A stretch of DNA of 64,000 nt from Treponema_C sp050320395 (lineage in GTDB: Bacteria; Spirochaetota; Spirochaetia; Treponematales; Treponemataceae): assembly GCF_050320395.1 (NCBI RefSeq), contig NZ_CP144459.1:2232001-2296000 (forward strand), in the 5' to 3' direction. Below the pieces are notes generated by a model. It saw only the letters and a program-made list of their open reading frames with translations, did not search any database and had not been told where the DNA came from. Position 1 is the stretch's first letter. Each line of letters begins with the position of its first letter. Made by a program: the position numbers and the translations under genes. This document shows positions 7,586-15,190 of this stretch, piece after piece.

Positions 7586-9112
7586 TTAACCTATAAGACT
7601 TTGAAAATCGTCCCACACGGAATCCAAAGAAGATGCGGCTTTTTTATACACTGCATAGCGCTTATCATAAGAGGCTTTATGCCGGAGATTCGGCATAAAA
7701 CGTGCGCTTACACGGCACATTTTTTTAACCGATTCCGTTAAAGAAGACGTATCGCCGAGGGCAAAAGAGATGGCCATAACACAGCCCAAGGCTCCCGTTT
7801 CACGCGCGTCTACGGTTTCCACAGGCAGCCCTAAAACATCGGCAAACATTTGCGCCCATACGGCACTGTTTGCAGCCCCTCCGGTCAAGCGGACAACCGA
7901 CGGCTTTACCTTACTGCTTGCAATGAGGCGGTCGATATGCACGCGATGACAAAATACGATTCCTTCATATACGCTGCGTAAAAGATGAATACGCTTGTGA
8001 GCGGCATTCATTCCCATAAAACAAGCCTTTGCATTCGGATGCATATTGCTTCCCATAAGAAAAGGTATATACAAGGGGATATACTCTTCGGGCGCTATTG
8101 CCGCAATTTTTTCGTCCAGCCGTTTATACACATTTTGGCCTCTTTGCTCGGCCTTTTCAATCAGTTCGGGGAACAATTCCTGAATTATCCAATTAAGGTT
8201 TCCCGCCGACGTAGGGCTTGATTCTTCGATAAAATAATAGCCGGGCAGACAATAAAAACTGTTCATGCCGATAGAGCCGTCCATAACCGGTTCTTTTTGA
8301 ATATAACCGTTAATGGACCATGTACCTGCGACAACCGAAAGGGTGCTTTCATCGATTACACCCGCCGCCAAGGCACAGGCATCTATATCGAACATACCGC
8401 CTATAACCGGCGTCCCCTCGGAAAGCCCGCTAAGCCGCGCGGATTCGGCCGTTACCGCACCGCATATATCGGCACAGCGGCACAGGGGAGGCAGGGCGTC
8501 TTTTACCGCTTCAAGACCGAATAATTTTAAAAGCTCGTCATCATAGGTTCCGGTACGTAAATTAAGCAAAGAACTTCCCGAATAGTCCGTTAATTCCGCA
8601 TACGCCTGTCCGGTCAGCCTAAAGCGGATATAGTCCTTACATTCGAATATCCACTTTATATTGCGGTAAACGTCGGGCTCATTATCACGTATCCACGCAA
8701 GAAGGGCGGGCGGCTGACAGGCAAGTATATTTTGACAGCTGCGCTCAAAAAGCCTTTGCTTTATGCCCGCTTTTTCCCATTCAATCGGATAAGAAAAGGC
8801 ACGGTTATCCGATGAAAGGATTCCGTTGCGTATCGGGGCATTATTATTTCCCCATAAATACAAGCCCTTGCCGTGCCCGCAAATACCGACTCCCGCAATC
8901 TCGGTATTCGATACGCCGCTTTTTGCAAGAACTTTTTGAATAAGAGAGCAGATTGTTTTCCACATCTGTTCCATATCGCATTCTATAAAATCGGGCCGCG
9001 GTGTAATCAAAGCGGTATCGCTTCTTGCAACGCAGGCTTCTTTTCCCTCCGCCGTAAAAAGGGCGGCCTTTATCGTCGTTCCCCCGCAGTCCAAACCGAG
9101 ATAGTATTCCAT
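7586..9112 (-). CDS. FGGY-family carbohydrate kinase, L-xylulokinase-like
   Basis: A 508-residue kinase of the FGGY family, which phosphorylates sugars in the cytoplasm. The N-terminal ATPase fold begins MEYYLGLDCGGTTIKAAL, with the phosphate-1 motif at residues 6-13. The sugar-contact region GVGICGHGKGLYLW and the domain II motifs GGMFDIDACALAAGVI and VVRLTGGAANSAVWAQMFADVLG are present, followed by VETVDARETGALGCVMAI. The overall look is closest to L-xylulose kinase (LyxK) rather than the xylulokinase at 23438. It stands alone on the minus strand; the ribosome binding site CCGGAGAATGCC precedes the ATG. The substrate is inferred only from family resemblance. Confidence 0.85.
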   Translation of the reverse strand: MEYYLGLDCGGTTIKAALFTAEGKEACVARSDTALITPRPDFIECDMEQMWKTICSLIQKVLAKSGVSNTEIAGVGICGHGKGLYLWGNNNAPIRNGILSSDNRAFSYPIEWEKAGIKQRLFERSCQNILACQPPALLAWIRDNEPDVYRNIKWIFECKDYIRFRLTGQAYAELTDYSGSSLLNLRTGTYDDELLKLFGLEAVKDALPPLCRCADICGAVTAESARLSGLSEGTPVIGGMFDIDACALAAGVIDESTLSVVAGTWSINGYIQKEPVMDGSIGMNSFYCLPGYYFIEESSPTSAGNLNWIIQELFPELIEKAEQRGQNVYKRLDEKIAAIAPEEYIPLYIPFLMGSNMHPNAKACFMGMNAAHKRIHLLRSVYEGIVFCHRVHIDRLIASSKVKPSVVRLTGGAANSAVWAQMFADVLGLPVETVDARETGALGCVMAISFALGDTSSLTESVKKMCRVSARFMPNLRHKASYDKRYAVYKKAASSLDSVWDDFQSLIG

Positions 9113-9197
9113 GGCATTCTCCGGATACTATTTTATAACATATATCGGGAACCGTCAATTTTTTTATACGGAAGCAATTCCCGTTTACGGCCCCCGC

Positions 9198-9232
9198 TTT
9201 TCTTATTTTCGCTTTTAGGCTATAATCCGGCT
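9198..9232 (+). promoter_or_regulatory. ettA promoter, predicted leaderless
   Basis: A perfect -10 TATAAT at 9221-9226 is followed by exactly six bases and the ATG at 9233, so position +1 falls on the A of the start codon. The -35 is weak (TTTTCT at 9198-9203, 17-base spacer). No ribosome binding site lies upstream of the ATG. Confidence 0.65.
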
Positions 9233-11008
9233 ATGGCAAAGACAGTCGACGATAAAAAAATTATTTATTCCATGGACCGCGTGTCGCGTTCATACGGAAC
9301 CAAAACCGTTTTAAAGGATATAAGCATTTCCTATTATTACGGTGCGAAAATCGGAGTTATCGGAGCAAACGGCTCGGGTAAATCGAGTTTGTTTAAAATC
9401 CTTGCGGGAGTCGATACCGAATTTACCGGAGAAACTTCAATTTCGCCCGGCTATACGATAGGCTACCTTCCGCAGGAACCTCATCTTGAAGAGGGTAAAA
9501 CCGTAAAAGAAATCGTAAGCGAAGGCGTAAAAGAAATTACGGACTTGCTTGAAGAATTCGATAAGGTAAACGAAGCGTTCGGAGAGCCGGATGCGGATAT
9601 AGATAAGCTGTGCGCAAAGCAGGCGGCCATTCAGGAAAAGCTTGATGCCGCGGACGCGTGGAATCTCGATTCGAAATTGGAACTTGCGATGGACGCCCTC
9701 CGCTGCCCGCCGCAGGATATGAACATAGGCGTGCTTTCGGGCGGTGAAAAAAGGAGAGTCGCCCTGTGCCGCCTTTTACTGCAAAAACCGGACATTCTCC
9801 TGCTGGACGAACCGACAAACCACTTGGACGCCGAAACGGTGGCATGGCTTGAGCGGCATTTACAGCAGTACGAAGGAACGGTTATCGCCGTTACCCACGA
9901 CCGCTATTTTTTGGACAATGTGGCCGGCTGGATATTGGAACTCGACCGCGGTGAAGGTTACCCGTACAAGGGTAATTATTCCGGCTGGCTTGAGCAAAAA
10001 AAGGCGCGCCTCGAGCTTGAAGAAAAGGGCGAAAGCGAGCGCAAAAAGGCTTTGGCGCGTGAATTGGAATGGATTCACATGAGCCCCAAGGGACGTCAGG
10101 CAAAGCATAAAGAGCATATTGCAAAATACGAACAGCTTTTGGCCGCCGAAAATAAAGCTCAGGTAAAAGACAGTGTCATTACGATTCCCGCAGGCCCGCG
10201 TTTGGGCAATGTGGTTATAGAAGCGCAAAATCTTACAAAGGCTTTCGGCGACAAACTTTTATTCGAAAACCTGAACTTTACCGTGCCGCCGGGAGCCGTC
10301 GTCGGCATTGTAGGCCCCAACGGTGCCGGAAAAACCACCCTCTTTAAATTGATTATAGACGCGGCCGCTCAAAATTGTGCCGCGGCCGCTCAATTAAAGG
10401 GGTGGACTGCCGAAAACGGGGAAAAACCGGACAGCGGTTCTATCCGTATCGGAGAAACGGTAAAGCTTGCCTACGCCGATCAAATGCGAAGCGGCTTGGA
10501 CGCACATAAAACCGTATGGGAGCAGCTTTCAGGCGGCCTCGATATTATCAAGCTCGGCGCAGTCGACAAGGACGGAAGGCCTGTAAACGGCGCAATCCGC
10601 GAAGTAAACAGCAGGGCCTATTGTTCGTGGTTTAACTTCAGCGGAGCCGACCAGCAAAAAAAAGTGGGCGTTTTATCGGGCGGCGAGCGCAACAGGCTTA
10701 ATTTGGCAATGATGATAAAAGAAGCGGCAAACATCCTTCTTTTGGACGAACCGACAAACGATTTGGACGTTGCAACTATGCGCGCCCTTGAAGACGCGAT
10801 TCAGGACTTTGCAGGCTGTGCCCTCATCGTCAGCCACGACCGCTGGTTTTTGGACAGGGTTTGTACCCACACCCTCGCATTCGAAAACAACAGCGAAGTG
10901 CGCTGGTTTGAAGGTACATGGAGCGAATACGCCCAATGGCGGCGCAAAGAGCTGGGAATCGACGCCGAGCGCCCGCACAAAACGATATACCGCAAAATGG
11001 AGAGGTAA
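9233..11008 (+). CDS. ettA: ABC-F translation factor EttA
   Basis: A 591-residue soluble ABC-F ATPase with two nucleotide-binding domains and no membrane segments. Domain 1 has Walker A GANGSGKSS, signature LSGGEKRRVAL and Walker B LLLDEPTNHLDAE. Domain 2 has GPNGAGKTT, LSGGERNRLNL and LLLDEPTNDLDV. The linker between them (GNYSGWLEQKKARLELEEKG, then ELEWIHMSPKGRQAKHKEHI) is the P-site tRNA interaction motif that distinguishes EttA, which gates initiation according to energy status. Domain 2 carries a small Ala-rich insert (DAAAQNCAAAAQLKGWTAEN). The start is the ATG at 9233, directly after a -10 box; a longer upstream reading frame that overlaps the kinase gene is rejected. Confidence 0.95.
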   Translation: MAKTVDDKKIIYSMDRVSRSYGTKTVLKDISISYYYGAKIGVIGANGSGKSSLFKILAGVDTEFTGETSISPGYTIGYLPQEPHLEEGKTVKEIVSEGVKEITDLLEEFDKVNEAFGEPDADIDKLCAKQAAIQEKLDAADAWNLDSKLELAMDALRCPPQDMNIGVLSGGEKRRVALCRLLLQKPDILLLDEPTNHLDAETVAWLERHLQQYEGTVIAVTHDRYFLDNVAGWILELDRGEGYPYKGNYSGWLEQKKARLELEEKGESERKKALARELEWIHMSPKGRQAKHKEHIAKYEQLLAAENKAQVKDSVITIPAGPRLGNVVIEAQNLTKAFGDKLLFENLNFTVPPGAVVGIVGPNGAGKTTLFKLIIDAAAQNCAAAAQLKGWTAENGEKPDSGSIRIGETVKLAYADQMRSGLDAHKTVWEQLSGGLDIIKLGAVDKDGRPVNGAIREVNSRAYCSWFNFSGADQQKKVGVLSGGERNRLNLAMMIKEAANILLLDEPTNDLDVATMRALEDAIQDFAGCALIVSHDRWFLDRVCTHTLAFENNSEVRWFEGTWSEYAQWRRKELGIDAERPHKTIYRKMER

Positions 11009-11117
11009 AACGTATGAACGGGGCTGCCGTAAAGCTTTATCTTTCGGCAGCGCCGTATCCGTTTATACCGGGGCAAAAACCGATATTTCCGTAAAACCCT
11101 TTTCAGTTACGGAAATA

Positions 11118-11294
11118 TCACATATAGAAATAGATGCAAGAAGTCCTATTCCGCCCCCCCCAAAAAAGCAGCACGGCAATATCTCCCAACCGCCCTTTGA
11201 TTCCCGTAACAGCCGACACGATAAACCGCACAAGCCAAACAACAAAAGCAAAAAACGATCCGATTGCAAGCGGTGTTTTTGATGTTTTATTCAT
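11118..11294 (-). CDS. Small membrane protein with an internal G8 tract
   Basis: The ATG at 11294 has a strong ribosome binding site (GAGGAGAGT). The 58-residue product begins MNKTSKTPLAIGSFFAFVV and has one hydrophobic helix (AIGSFFAFVVWLVRFIVSAV). After LGDIAVLLFWGG, encoded at a run of eight G (11161-11154 on the minus strand), the current frame ends soon with an unlikely-looking tail. In the alternative frame the protein would continue to a stop at 11063 (about 75 residues). The run may therefore be a frameshift site or the gene may be broken. It is the last gene of the small-membrane-protein array. Function unknown. Confidence 0.45.
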   Translation of the reverse strand: MNKTSKTPLAIGSFFAFVVWLVRFIVSAVTGIKGRLGDIAVLLFWGGRNRTSCIYFYM

Positions 11295-11325
11295 ACTCTC
11301 CTCAAACAAACACGACAATACTATC

Positions 11326-11658
11326 CTATAAAATTTCTTTTTCCTGTTTTTGTGTTTTTAATTTCCGCCATATCGGTATGCAAATATACATTAGATAAAA
11401 ATATCCGGCAGAAATGCACCCTAAGAAAAAAAAGAACGTTGAAATCTGCGTATACGCATAATTCGCATACCATATCGTTTTTGATACTTGAACATGCCTA
11501 TCCGCTTTTTTATTATAGACTATATATATTGCCTCTCTATGATAGCCGCTGTCGGCATTTCCGCCGATTATATGGTCAAAAATAACGAGACCTATAAACA
11601 AAACAGTTCCGAAGATTATACAGAATAATGCCAATCGGTTAATCCACCTCACTTTCAC
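11326..11658 (-). CDS. Small membrane protein, family A (copy c of unit 2)
   Basis: A 110-residue protein with two predicted membrane helices (LALFCIIFGTVLFIGLVIF and ISTFFFFLGCISAGYFYLMY) separated by a loop with the motif FDHIIGGNADSGYH and VSKTIWYANYAYT. It is most similar to the protein at 12453-12782, including the longer C-terminal tail that follows the second helix. The four family A members in this window share F-D-x-x-I-G-G-N-A and W-Y-x-N-Y-x-Y-T. I do not recognise the family. It is the third gene of a duplicated three-gene unit, 14 bases after the family B gene. Confidence 0.7.
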   Translation of the reverse strand: MKVRWINRLALFCIIFGTVLFIGLVIFDHIIGGNADSGYHREAIYIVYNKKADRHVQVSKTIWYANYAYTQISTFFFFLGCISAGYFYLMYICIPIWRKLKTQKQEKEIL

Positions 11659-11672
11659 TCCTTATACCGCTT

Positions 11673-11948
11673 TTATATGAAAAAGAATTGATCGATCGAA
11701 ACAAAAGCGGCACACAACGGCCAACCTATAAAATAATTAAATTGGAAGATTTTTAAGCGCCGCAAAAAACTTTTTAAATCTTTCGTCTGTTCATATTTTT
11801 CAAAATCATTTTCTGTCACTTTTTTAAAGTTTTTTATACCGATTTCTTTTGCATATTTTTTTCTAAACTCAAACCGCAACAGTGCACCGGCAATAAAAAC
11901 ACTGCATAAATATATTAGCATAAACCAATAAATCAAAATCCGTATCAT
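11673..11948 (-). CDS. Small membrane protein, family B (copy b of unit 2)
   Basis: A 91-residue protein with a hydrophobic N-terminus (LIYWFMLIYLCSVFIAGALL), a basic and acidic middle (FRKKYAKEIGIKNFKKVTEN) and a second hydrophobic segment near the C-terminus (YFIGWPLCAAFVSIDQFFFI). It matches the protein at 12799-13071, especially EQTKDLKSFLRRLKIFQ against EQTEELKEILARLKIYQ. Both copies lie between a short and a long family A protein. The family is unknown to me. The spacing is 23 bases from the preceding gene and 14 to the next, which suggests one transcript. Confidence 0.7.
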   Translation of the reverse strand: MIRILIYWFMLIYLCSVFIAGALLRFEFRKKYAKEIGIKNFKKVTENDFEKYEQTKDLKSFLRRLKIFQFNYFIGWPLCAAFVSIDQFFFI

Positions 11949-11971
11949 AAGCCCGACTCTTTAACAATACA

Positions 11972-12244
11972 TTACAAATACTTAAGAGCAAGGTGGGCAA
12001 TAAAAAAGCTGCCTGCTCCGGTAAACACTATGGCAACCACGGTGTATGCATAATTTATATACCATACATATTTTGATACTTGATTATGCAATTCCGCTTT
12101 TTTGTCATACACCATATATACCTCTTCTTTATGGTACCCCTTTACGGCATTCCCGCCGATTATATGGTCAAAAAGGCCGGAACCTACAAGCAGCACAACT
12201 CCCAATACAATACAAACCGCGGCAAAATTATGGTTTATTTTCAT
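11972..12244 (-). CDS. Small membrane protein, family A (copy a of unit 2)
   Basis: A 90-residue protein with two membrane helices (FAAVCIVLGVVLLVGSGLF and VVAIVFTGAGSFFIAHLAL) and the family A loop motifs FDHIIGGNAVKGYH and VSKYVWYINYAYT. The first 44 bases of the gene are identical to those of the copy at 13096-13368, so the duplication is recent. The ATG overlaps the TAA stop of the toxin-like tail fragment upstream and an AAGGAG lies just before it, so translation is probably coupled to that fragment. Function unknown; an immunity role is only a hypothesis from context. Confidence 0.72.
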   Translation of the reverse strand: MKINHNFAAVCIVLGVVLLVGSGLFDHIIGGNAVKGYHKEEVYMVYDKKAELHNQVSKYVWYINYAYTVVAIVFTGAGSFFIAHLALKYL

Positions 12245-12456
12245 TACCGGCTCCTTAGATAGATATTACTTTCAAACAATATTCCGCCAGAGGAGGTTTG
12301 CCTAAATATTCCCATGCCAAAAGATTTGCCGACTCCTGCTCCTAACCCGAACGCTCCTTCAACTCTCAGTGTTTGGCCAAAGGCCGATACATCAACATTT
12401 GCCGTATATTTAATTAAGGAAGCGTCTGCACTCCCCCCTATTTTACCGTCTTTCAT
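12244..12456 (-). pseudogene. Tail fragment of a large secreted or polymorphic-toxin-like protein
   Basis: The 70-residue frame is Gly/Ala-rich (GGSADASLIKYTANVDVSAF, then GAFGLGAGVGKSFGMGIF) and resembles the all-beta tails found in polymorphic toxins and RHS-like proteins, where a repeat of the type ASLIKYTANVDVSAFG is common. The same frame stays open upstream through the end of the preceding gene (reading KINGIGPQIWKG), which argues that the ATG at 12456 is not a true gene start and that this is a fragment. It sits precisely between two copies of a three-gene unit. The family resemblance is from memory. Confidence 0.5.
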
Positions 12457-12782
12457 TCCCTTCCATATCTGCGGTCCAATTCCATTAATTTTTTTAGTAA
12501 AGGTAGAAGAATATATTCTAAAAAAAGATATGCTGCGGAGACACAGCCCAAATACAAAAAAAACATATCAATTTGAGTATACACGTAATTTATGTACCAC
12601 AGCGGCTTTGATACATGCGTATACACCTCTTTTACGTCATCATACACCATATACATCCCATCGTTACAACAACCGCCGCGGTCGGCATTACCGCCGATTT
12701 TGCGATCGAAAACGACAGCACCTATACGCAAAACAATCGCGCATACAACACAAAATAAAGCCAATTTATTAACCCACTTCAT
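12453..12782 (-). CDS. Small membrane protein, family A (copy c of unit 1)
   Basis: A 109-residue protein with helices LALFCVVCAIVLRIGAVVF and MFFLYLGCVSAAYLFLEYIL and loop motifs FDRKIGGNADRG and VSKPLWYINYVYT. It is the closest relative of the protein at 11326-11658. The stop codon overlaps the ATG-like start of the toxin-like fragment (ATGA arrangement). The last ten residues (MELDRRYGRE) lie over the region where that fragment's frame is also open, so the gene end may have been formed at a recombination junction. Function unknown. Confidence 0.7.
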   Translation of the reverse strand: MKWVNKLALFCVVCAIVLRIGAVVFDRKIGGNADRGGCCNDGMYMVYDDVKEVYTHVSKPLWYINYVYTQIDMFFLYLGCVSAAYLFLEYILLPLLKKLMELDRRYGRE

Positions 12783-12798
12783 CTATAATACCTGCCCG

Positions 12799-13071
12799 TT
12801 ATCCAAAAAAAAGTATATCTACCGCTATCACAGCCCCCCATATGGAAAAGCCCGTTAAAGAATAGGCCTGATATATCTTTAACCGAGCCAAAATTTCTTT
12901 TAATTCTTCCGTTTGTTCGCAGTGTTCAAACATATCCGCCGTTAAGTTATCCAATCTTCTTGACTTCAGAATATCCGGGTACTTTTTTTTCAGTTTGATT
13001 CTTAAAGGTATGCCCGAAATAACCACAACAATTATATACAGTATAAACCCTCCATACACCAGTATGCGCAT
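12799..13071 (-). CDS. Small membrane protein, family B (copy b of unit 1)
   Basis: I choose the ATG at 13071 because GGGAGGT lies a few bases upstream; this gives 90 residues, like its partner. Hydrophobic ends (LVYGGFILYIIVVVISGIPL and GFSIWGAVIAVDILFFG) flank a charged middle (LKKKYPDILKSRRLDNLTAD, then EQTEELKEILARLKIYQ). It is a paralogue of the 91-residue protein at 11673-11948. It lies 24 bases after one family A gene and 16 before the next, the same layout as in the other unit. No known domain is recognised. Confidence 0.7.
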   Translation of the reverse strand: MRILVYGGFILYIIVVVISGIPLRIKLKKKYPDILKSRRLDNLTADMFEHCEQTEELKEILARLKIYQAYSLTGFSIWGAVIAVDILFFG

Positions 13072-13095
13072 ACAAACCTCCCGCTGCCACAAAAA

Positions 13096-13368
13096 TTATA
13101 AATACTTATAATTAAGATATATACAAAAAAAGGCAGCTGTCCCGACGGACATCATTGTAATACAGGTATACACGTAATTTATGTACCATACCGGCTTTGA
13201 TACTTGCATAAAAACATTTTTCGATTTATCGTGCACCATGTATACCCCGTCTTCGCGATACCCCCTCACGGCATTCCCGCCGATTATATGGTCAAACCTC
13301 ATGGATATACCGAACAGTACCACTCCCAATACAATACAAACCGCGGCAAAATTATGGTTTATTTTCAT
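13096..13368 (-). CDS. Small membrane protein, family A (copy a of unit 1)
   Basis: A 90-residue protein with two membrane helices (FAAVCIVLGVVLFGISMRF and MMSVGTAAFFCIYLNYKYL), the family A motif FDHIIGGNAVRGYR and VSKPVWYINYVYT. The first 44 bases are identical to the copy at 11972-12244. The ribosome binding site AAGGAAATAGCG precedes the ATG. It is the first gene of the array; the 175 bases between it and the tRNA cluster (13369-13545) hold a possible minus-strand -10 (TATAAA near 13410) and the tRNA promoter, and no other gene. Confidence 0.72.
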   Translation of the reverse strand: MKINHNFAAVCIVLGVVLFGISMRFDHIIGGNAVRGYREDGVYMVHDKSKNVFMQVSKPVWYINYVYTCITMMSVGTAAFFCIYLNYKYL

Positions 13369-13503
13369 CGCTATTTCCTTAGATACAAGGCTGCTTTCAG
13401 CTCAATTTATAAAGGTACACAGTCCGGTAACAATCACCGTATGTATATGACGCTTATATCTTACACCCCGTTTTTTGCCCTTGTCAATATTGGAAAAAAC
13501 CCG

Positions 13504-13531
13504 TTGACACACAAGGGGCTTTTAGTATAAA
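13504..13531 (+). promoter_or_regulatory. Promoter of the tRNA cluster
   Basis: TTGACA at 13504-13509 is followed by a 16-base spacer and TATAAA at 13526-13531. Transcription would start near 13538, nine bases before the first tRNA-Ser, as expected for a stable RNA promoter. Confidence 0.75.
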
Positions 13532-13546
13532 ATAGACGAACTGTAT

Positions 13547-13631
13547 GGAGCGGTGTCCGAGTGGTTTAAGGAGGCGGTCTTGAAAACCGTTGTGCCGCAA
13601 GGTACCGGGGGTTCGAATCCCCCCTGCTCCG
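13547..13631 (+). tRNA. tRNA-Ser (anticodon TGA)
   Basis: An 85-base class II tRNA. The acceptor arms GGAGCGG and CTGCTCC pair, with discriminator G at 13631 and no encoded CCA. The anticodon loop CTTGAAA gives TGA, reading UCA and probably other UCN codons. A long variable arm and the T arm GGGGGTTCGAATCCCCC are clear. Confidence 0.97.
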
Positions 13632-13649
13632 CTCTTGCAGAAACTGTTT

Positions 13650-13737
13650 GGAGCGGTGACCGAGAGGCCGAAGGTGGCTCCCTGCTAAGGAGTTATACCC
13701 CTAAAGGGTATCGGGGGTTCGAATCCCCCCTGCTCCG
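13650..13737 (+). tRNA. tRNA-Ser (anticodon GCT)
   Basis: An 88-base class II tRNA with acceptor arms GGAGCGG and CTGCTCC and discriminator G. The anticodon loop CTGCTAA gives GCT, reading AGC and AGU. The long variable arm (CCCCTAAAGGGT region) and the T arm with TTCGAAT are present. It lies 18 bases after the first tRNA-Ser. Confidence 0.97.
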
Positions 13738-13781
13738 TACCGAATAAAATCCTGCGGTTTTGTTTCGGCGGATTATTGAAT

Positions 13782-13855
13782 GAGACTATAGCTCAGCTGG
13801 ATAGAGCGTCAGATTGCGGATCTGAAGGCCGGAGGTTCGAACCCTCTTAGTCTCG
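13782..13855 (+). tRNA. tRNA-Arg (anticodon GCG)
   Basis: A 74-base tRNA with acceptor arms GAGACTA and TAGTCTC, discriminator G, D arm GCTC-AGCTGGATA-GAGC, anticodon stem TCAGA/TCTGA and T loop TTCGAAC. The seven-base anticodon loop TTGCGGA places GCG at positions 34-36, which reads CGC and CGU. Most bacteria use ACG (modified to inosine) for these codons, so the anticodon is unusual. Confidence 0.92.
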
Positions 13856-13872
13856 TAACAACACGTACCTAT

Positions 13873-13959
<87 letters not shown>

Positions 13960-14019
13960 CTTTTTGCATACAGAGTAATAAAAGCGGATTGTCCGAAAAT
14001 ATGTGTACGGGTTGGTTTT

Positions 14020-14105
<86 letters not shown>

Positions 14106-14144
14106 AGTTCCCGGTAAATGTTTATTCGATTATGCACGGCTCAA

Positions 14145-14250
14145 GGCTCTTGGGATGAGTTCGGGTCCTATGCAAGAAATGTTTTCAAACCCCGTCAGAT
14201 CCGGAAGGAAGCAGCGGTAGAAAACTCCTTTCTGTGCCGTAGTCAACCCG
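14145..14250 (+). ncRNA. ffs: Signal recognition particle 4.5S RNA
   Basis: The conserved SRP domain IV hairpin is unmistakable: GTCAGATCCGGAAGGAAGCA at about 14194-14213, which is the Ffh-binding internal loop and tetraloop. The 5' strand GAGTTCGGG (14157-14165) pairs with CCCGAGCTC (14247-14255). The RNA forms SRP with Ffh and targets membrane and secreted proteins. Ends are approximate because the terminator stem overlaps the 3' side. Confidence 0.93.
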
Positions 14251-14272
14251 AGCTCTTCCGAAGGGCTTTTTT
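14251..14272 (+). terminator. Rho-independent terminator of the SRP RNA
   Basis: AGCTCTT (14251-14257) pairs with AAGGGCT (14261-14267) around the loop CCG, allowing one G-U pair, and is followed by six T. Confidence 0.8.
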
Positions 14273-14333
14273 CTTATCAAATCCCGATACGGAGTTCTTG
14301 ACCGCTTCACTTCTTACAAGTAAAATAAGCTCT

Positions 14334-14612
14334 ATGGATACGATGAATGTTGTTATTACCGTTTCGGGAACGGACCGCTCGGGCATTATTGCAAAGGTAA
14401 GCTCGGCTCTTTTTTCATACAATATAAATATTGCCGATATAAGCCAAACGATTTTATCGGGAAACTTTATTATGATGATGGTTGCGGATGTATCTCAGTC
14501 TTCCATTACGATTGCCGAATTGCGCGAAAAAGCGGAAGAACTGGGTAAAGAATTGGATGTCGATATTCACATTATGCATGAGCGCGTATTCAACGCCATG
14601 CACCGTATTTAG
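14334..14612 (+). CDS. ACT-domain protein (UPF0237 family)
   Basis: A stand-alone ACT domain of 92 residues (or 89 if the ATG at 14343 is used, which fits the family length better). It begins MNVVITVSGTDRSGIIAKVS, the classic first strand and ligand loop, then NINIADISQTILSGNFIMMM and ends with helix AELREKAEELGKELDVDIHI. ACT domains bind small metabolites such as amino acids; the ligand is not known for this family. No strong ribosome binding site separates the two candidate starts. It follows the SRP RNA terminator and is independent of the RNA cluster. Confidence 0.88.
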   Translation: MDTMNVVITVSGTDRSGIIAKVSSALFSYNINIADISQTILSGNFIMMMVADVSQSSITIAELREKAEELGKELDVDIHIMHERVFNAMHRI

Positions 14613-14617
14613 TGTCA

Positions 14618-14646
14618 TTGACCGCCGAAGTACATAACCGTATAAT
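14618..14646 (+). promoter_or_regulatory. Promoter of the SEC-C protein gene, predicted leaderless
   Basis: TTGACC at 14618-14623, a 17-base spacer and a perfect TATAAT at 14641-14646 are followed by exactly six bases and the ATG at 14653. The first transcribed base should be the A of the start codon. This is the clearest of the leaderless promoters in the window. Confidence 0.85.
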
Positions 14647-14652
14647 ATACAT

Positions 14653-15153
14653 ATGAAAGAAACGGAGATTCTATGCCCCTGCGGTTCGGGGGAAAGCTTC
14701 AATACCTGCTGCGAACCGATTATAAGCGGTAAAACCGCCGCACCCACCGCCGAACGTTTAATGCGTGCCCGTTATTCGGCCTACGCGGTACATAATATCG
14801 ATTTTATTATTTCAAGCTGTGTGCGCGAAGAAGGCGAATCGTCCGTCGATACCGAAGAAACGCGGCGATGGAGCGAAGAATCCGAATGGCTGGGTTTGAC
14901 GATTTTACGCACCGAAAAGGGCGGCGAAAACGATACGAGCGGCATTGTTGAATTTACGGCAGCTTATAAGCGTAAGAGCTTAAAGGATGTGCATAAAGAA
15001 CGGGCCGAATTCGTAAAAGAAAAGGGGCGCTGGCTCTATAAATCGGGCAGCGTTACACCCGTTACGATTATGCGCGAGGGTAAAAAGGTCGGACGCAACG
15101 AAAGCTGCCCCTGCGGTTCCGGCAAGAAATATAAACACTGTTGCGGGAGATAG
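14653..15153 (+). CDS. YchJ-like SEC-C motif protein (UPF0225)
   Basis: A 166-residue protein with a SEC-C zinc motif at both ends: CPCGSGESFNTCC at residues 7-19 and CPCGSGKKYKHCC near the C-terminus. The middle holds the YchJ core (AERLMRARYSAYAVHNIDFI, then ESEWLGLTILRTEKGG). SEC-C motifs bind zinc and resemble the SecA tail that contacts SecB and ribosomes; the function of YchJ itself is not established. It has its own leaderless-type promoter and is followed 37 bases later by rlmB. Confidence 0.92.
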   Translation: MKETEILCPCGSGESFNTCCEPIISGKTAAPTAERLMRARYSAYAVHNIDFIISSCVREEGESSVDTEETRRWSEESEWLGLTILRTEKGGENDTSGIVEFTAAYKRKSLKDVHKERAEFVKEKGRWLYKSGSVTPVTIMREGKKVGRNESCPCGSGKKYKHCCGR

Positions 15154-15190
15154 CCCGCAACAATGCCCTTGTTTCGGCCTCTAAAAACCT

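Noticed and set aside
8873..9232. Long N-terminal extension of the EttA reading frame upstream to 8873
   Set aside because: It overlaps the kinase gene on the other strand, has no EttA-like sequence, and the ATG at 9233 gives the family's normal start right after a promoter.
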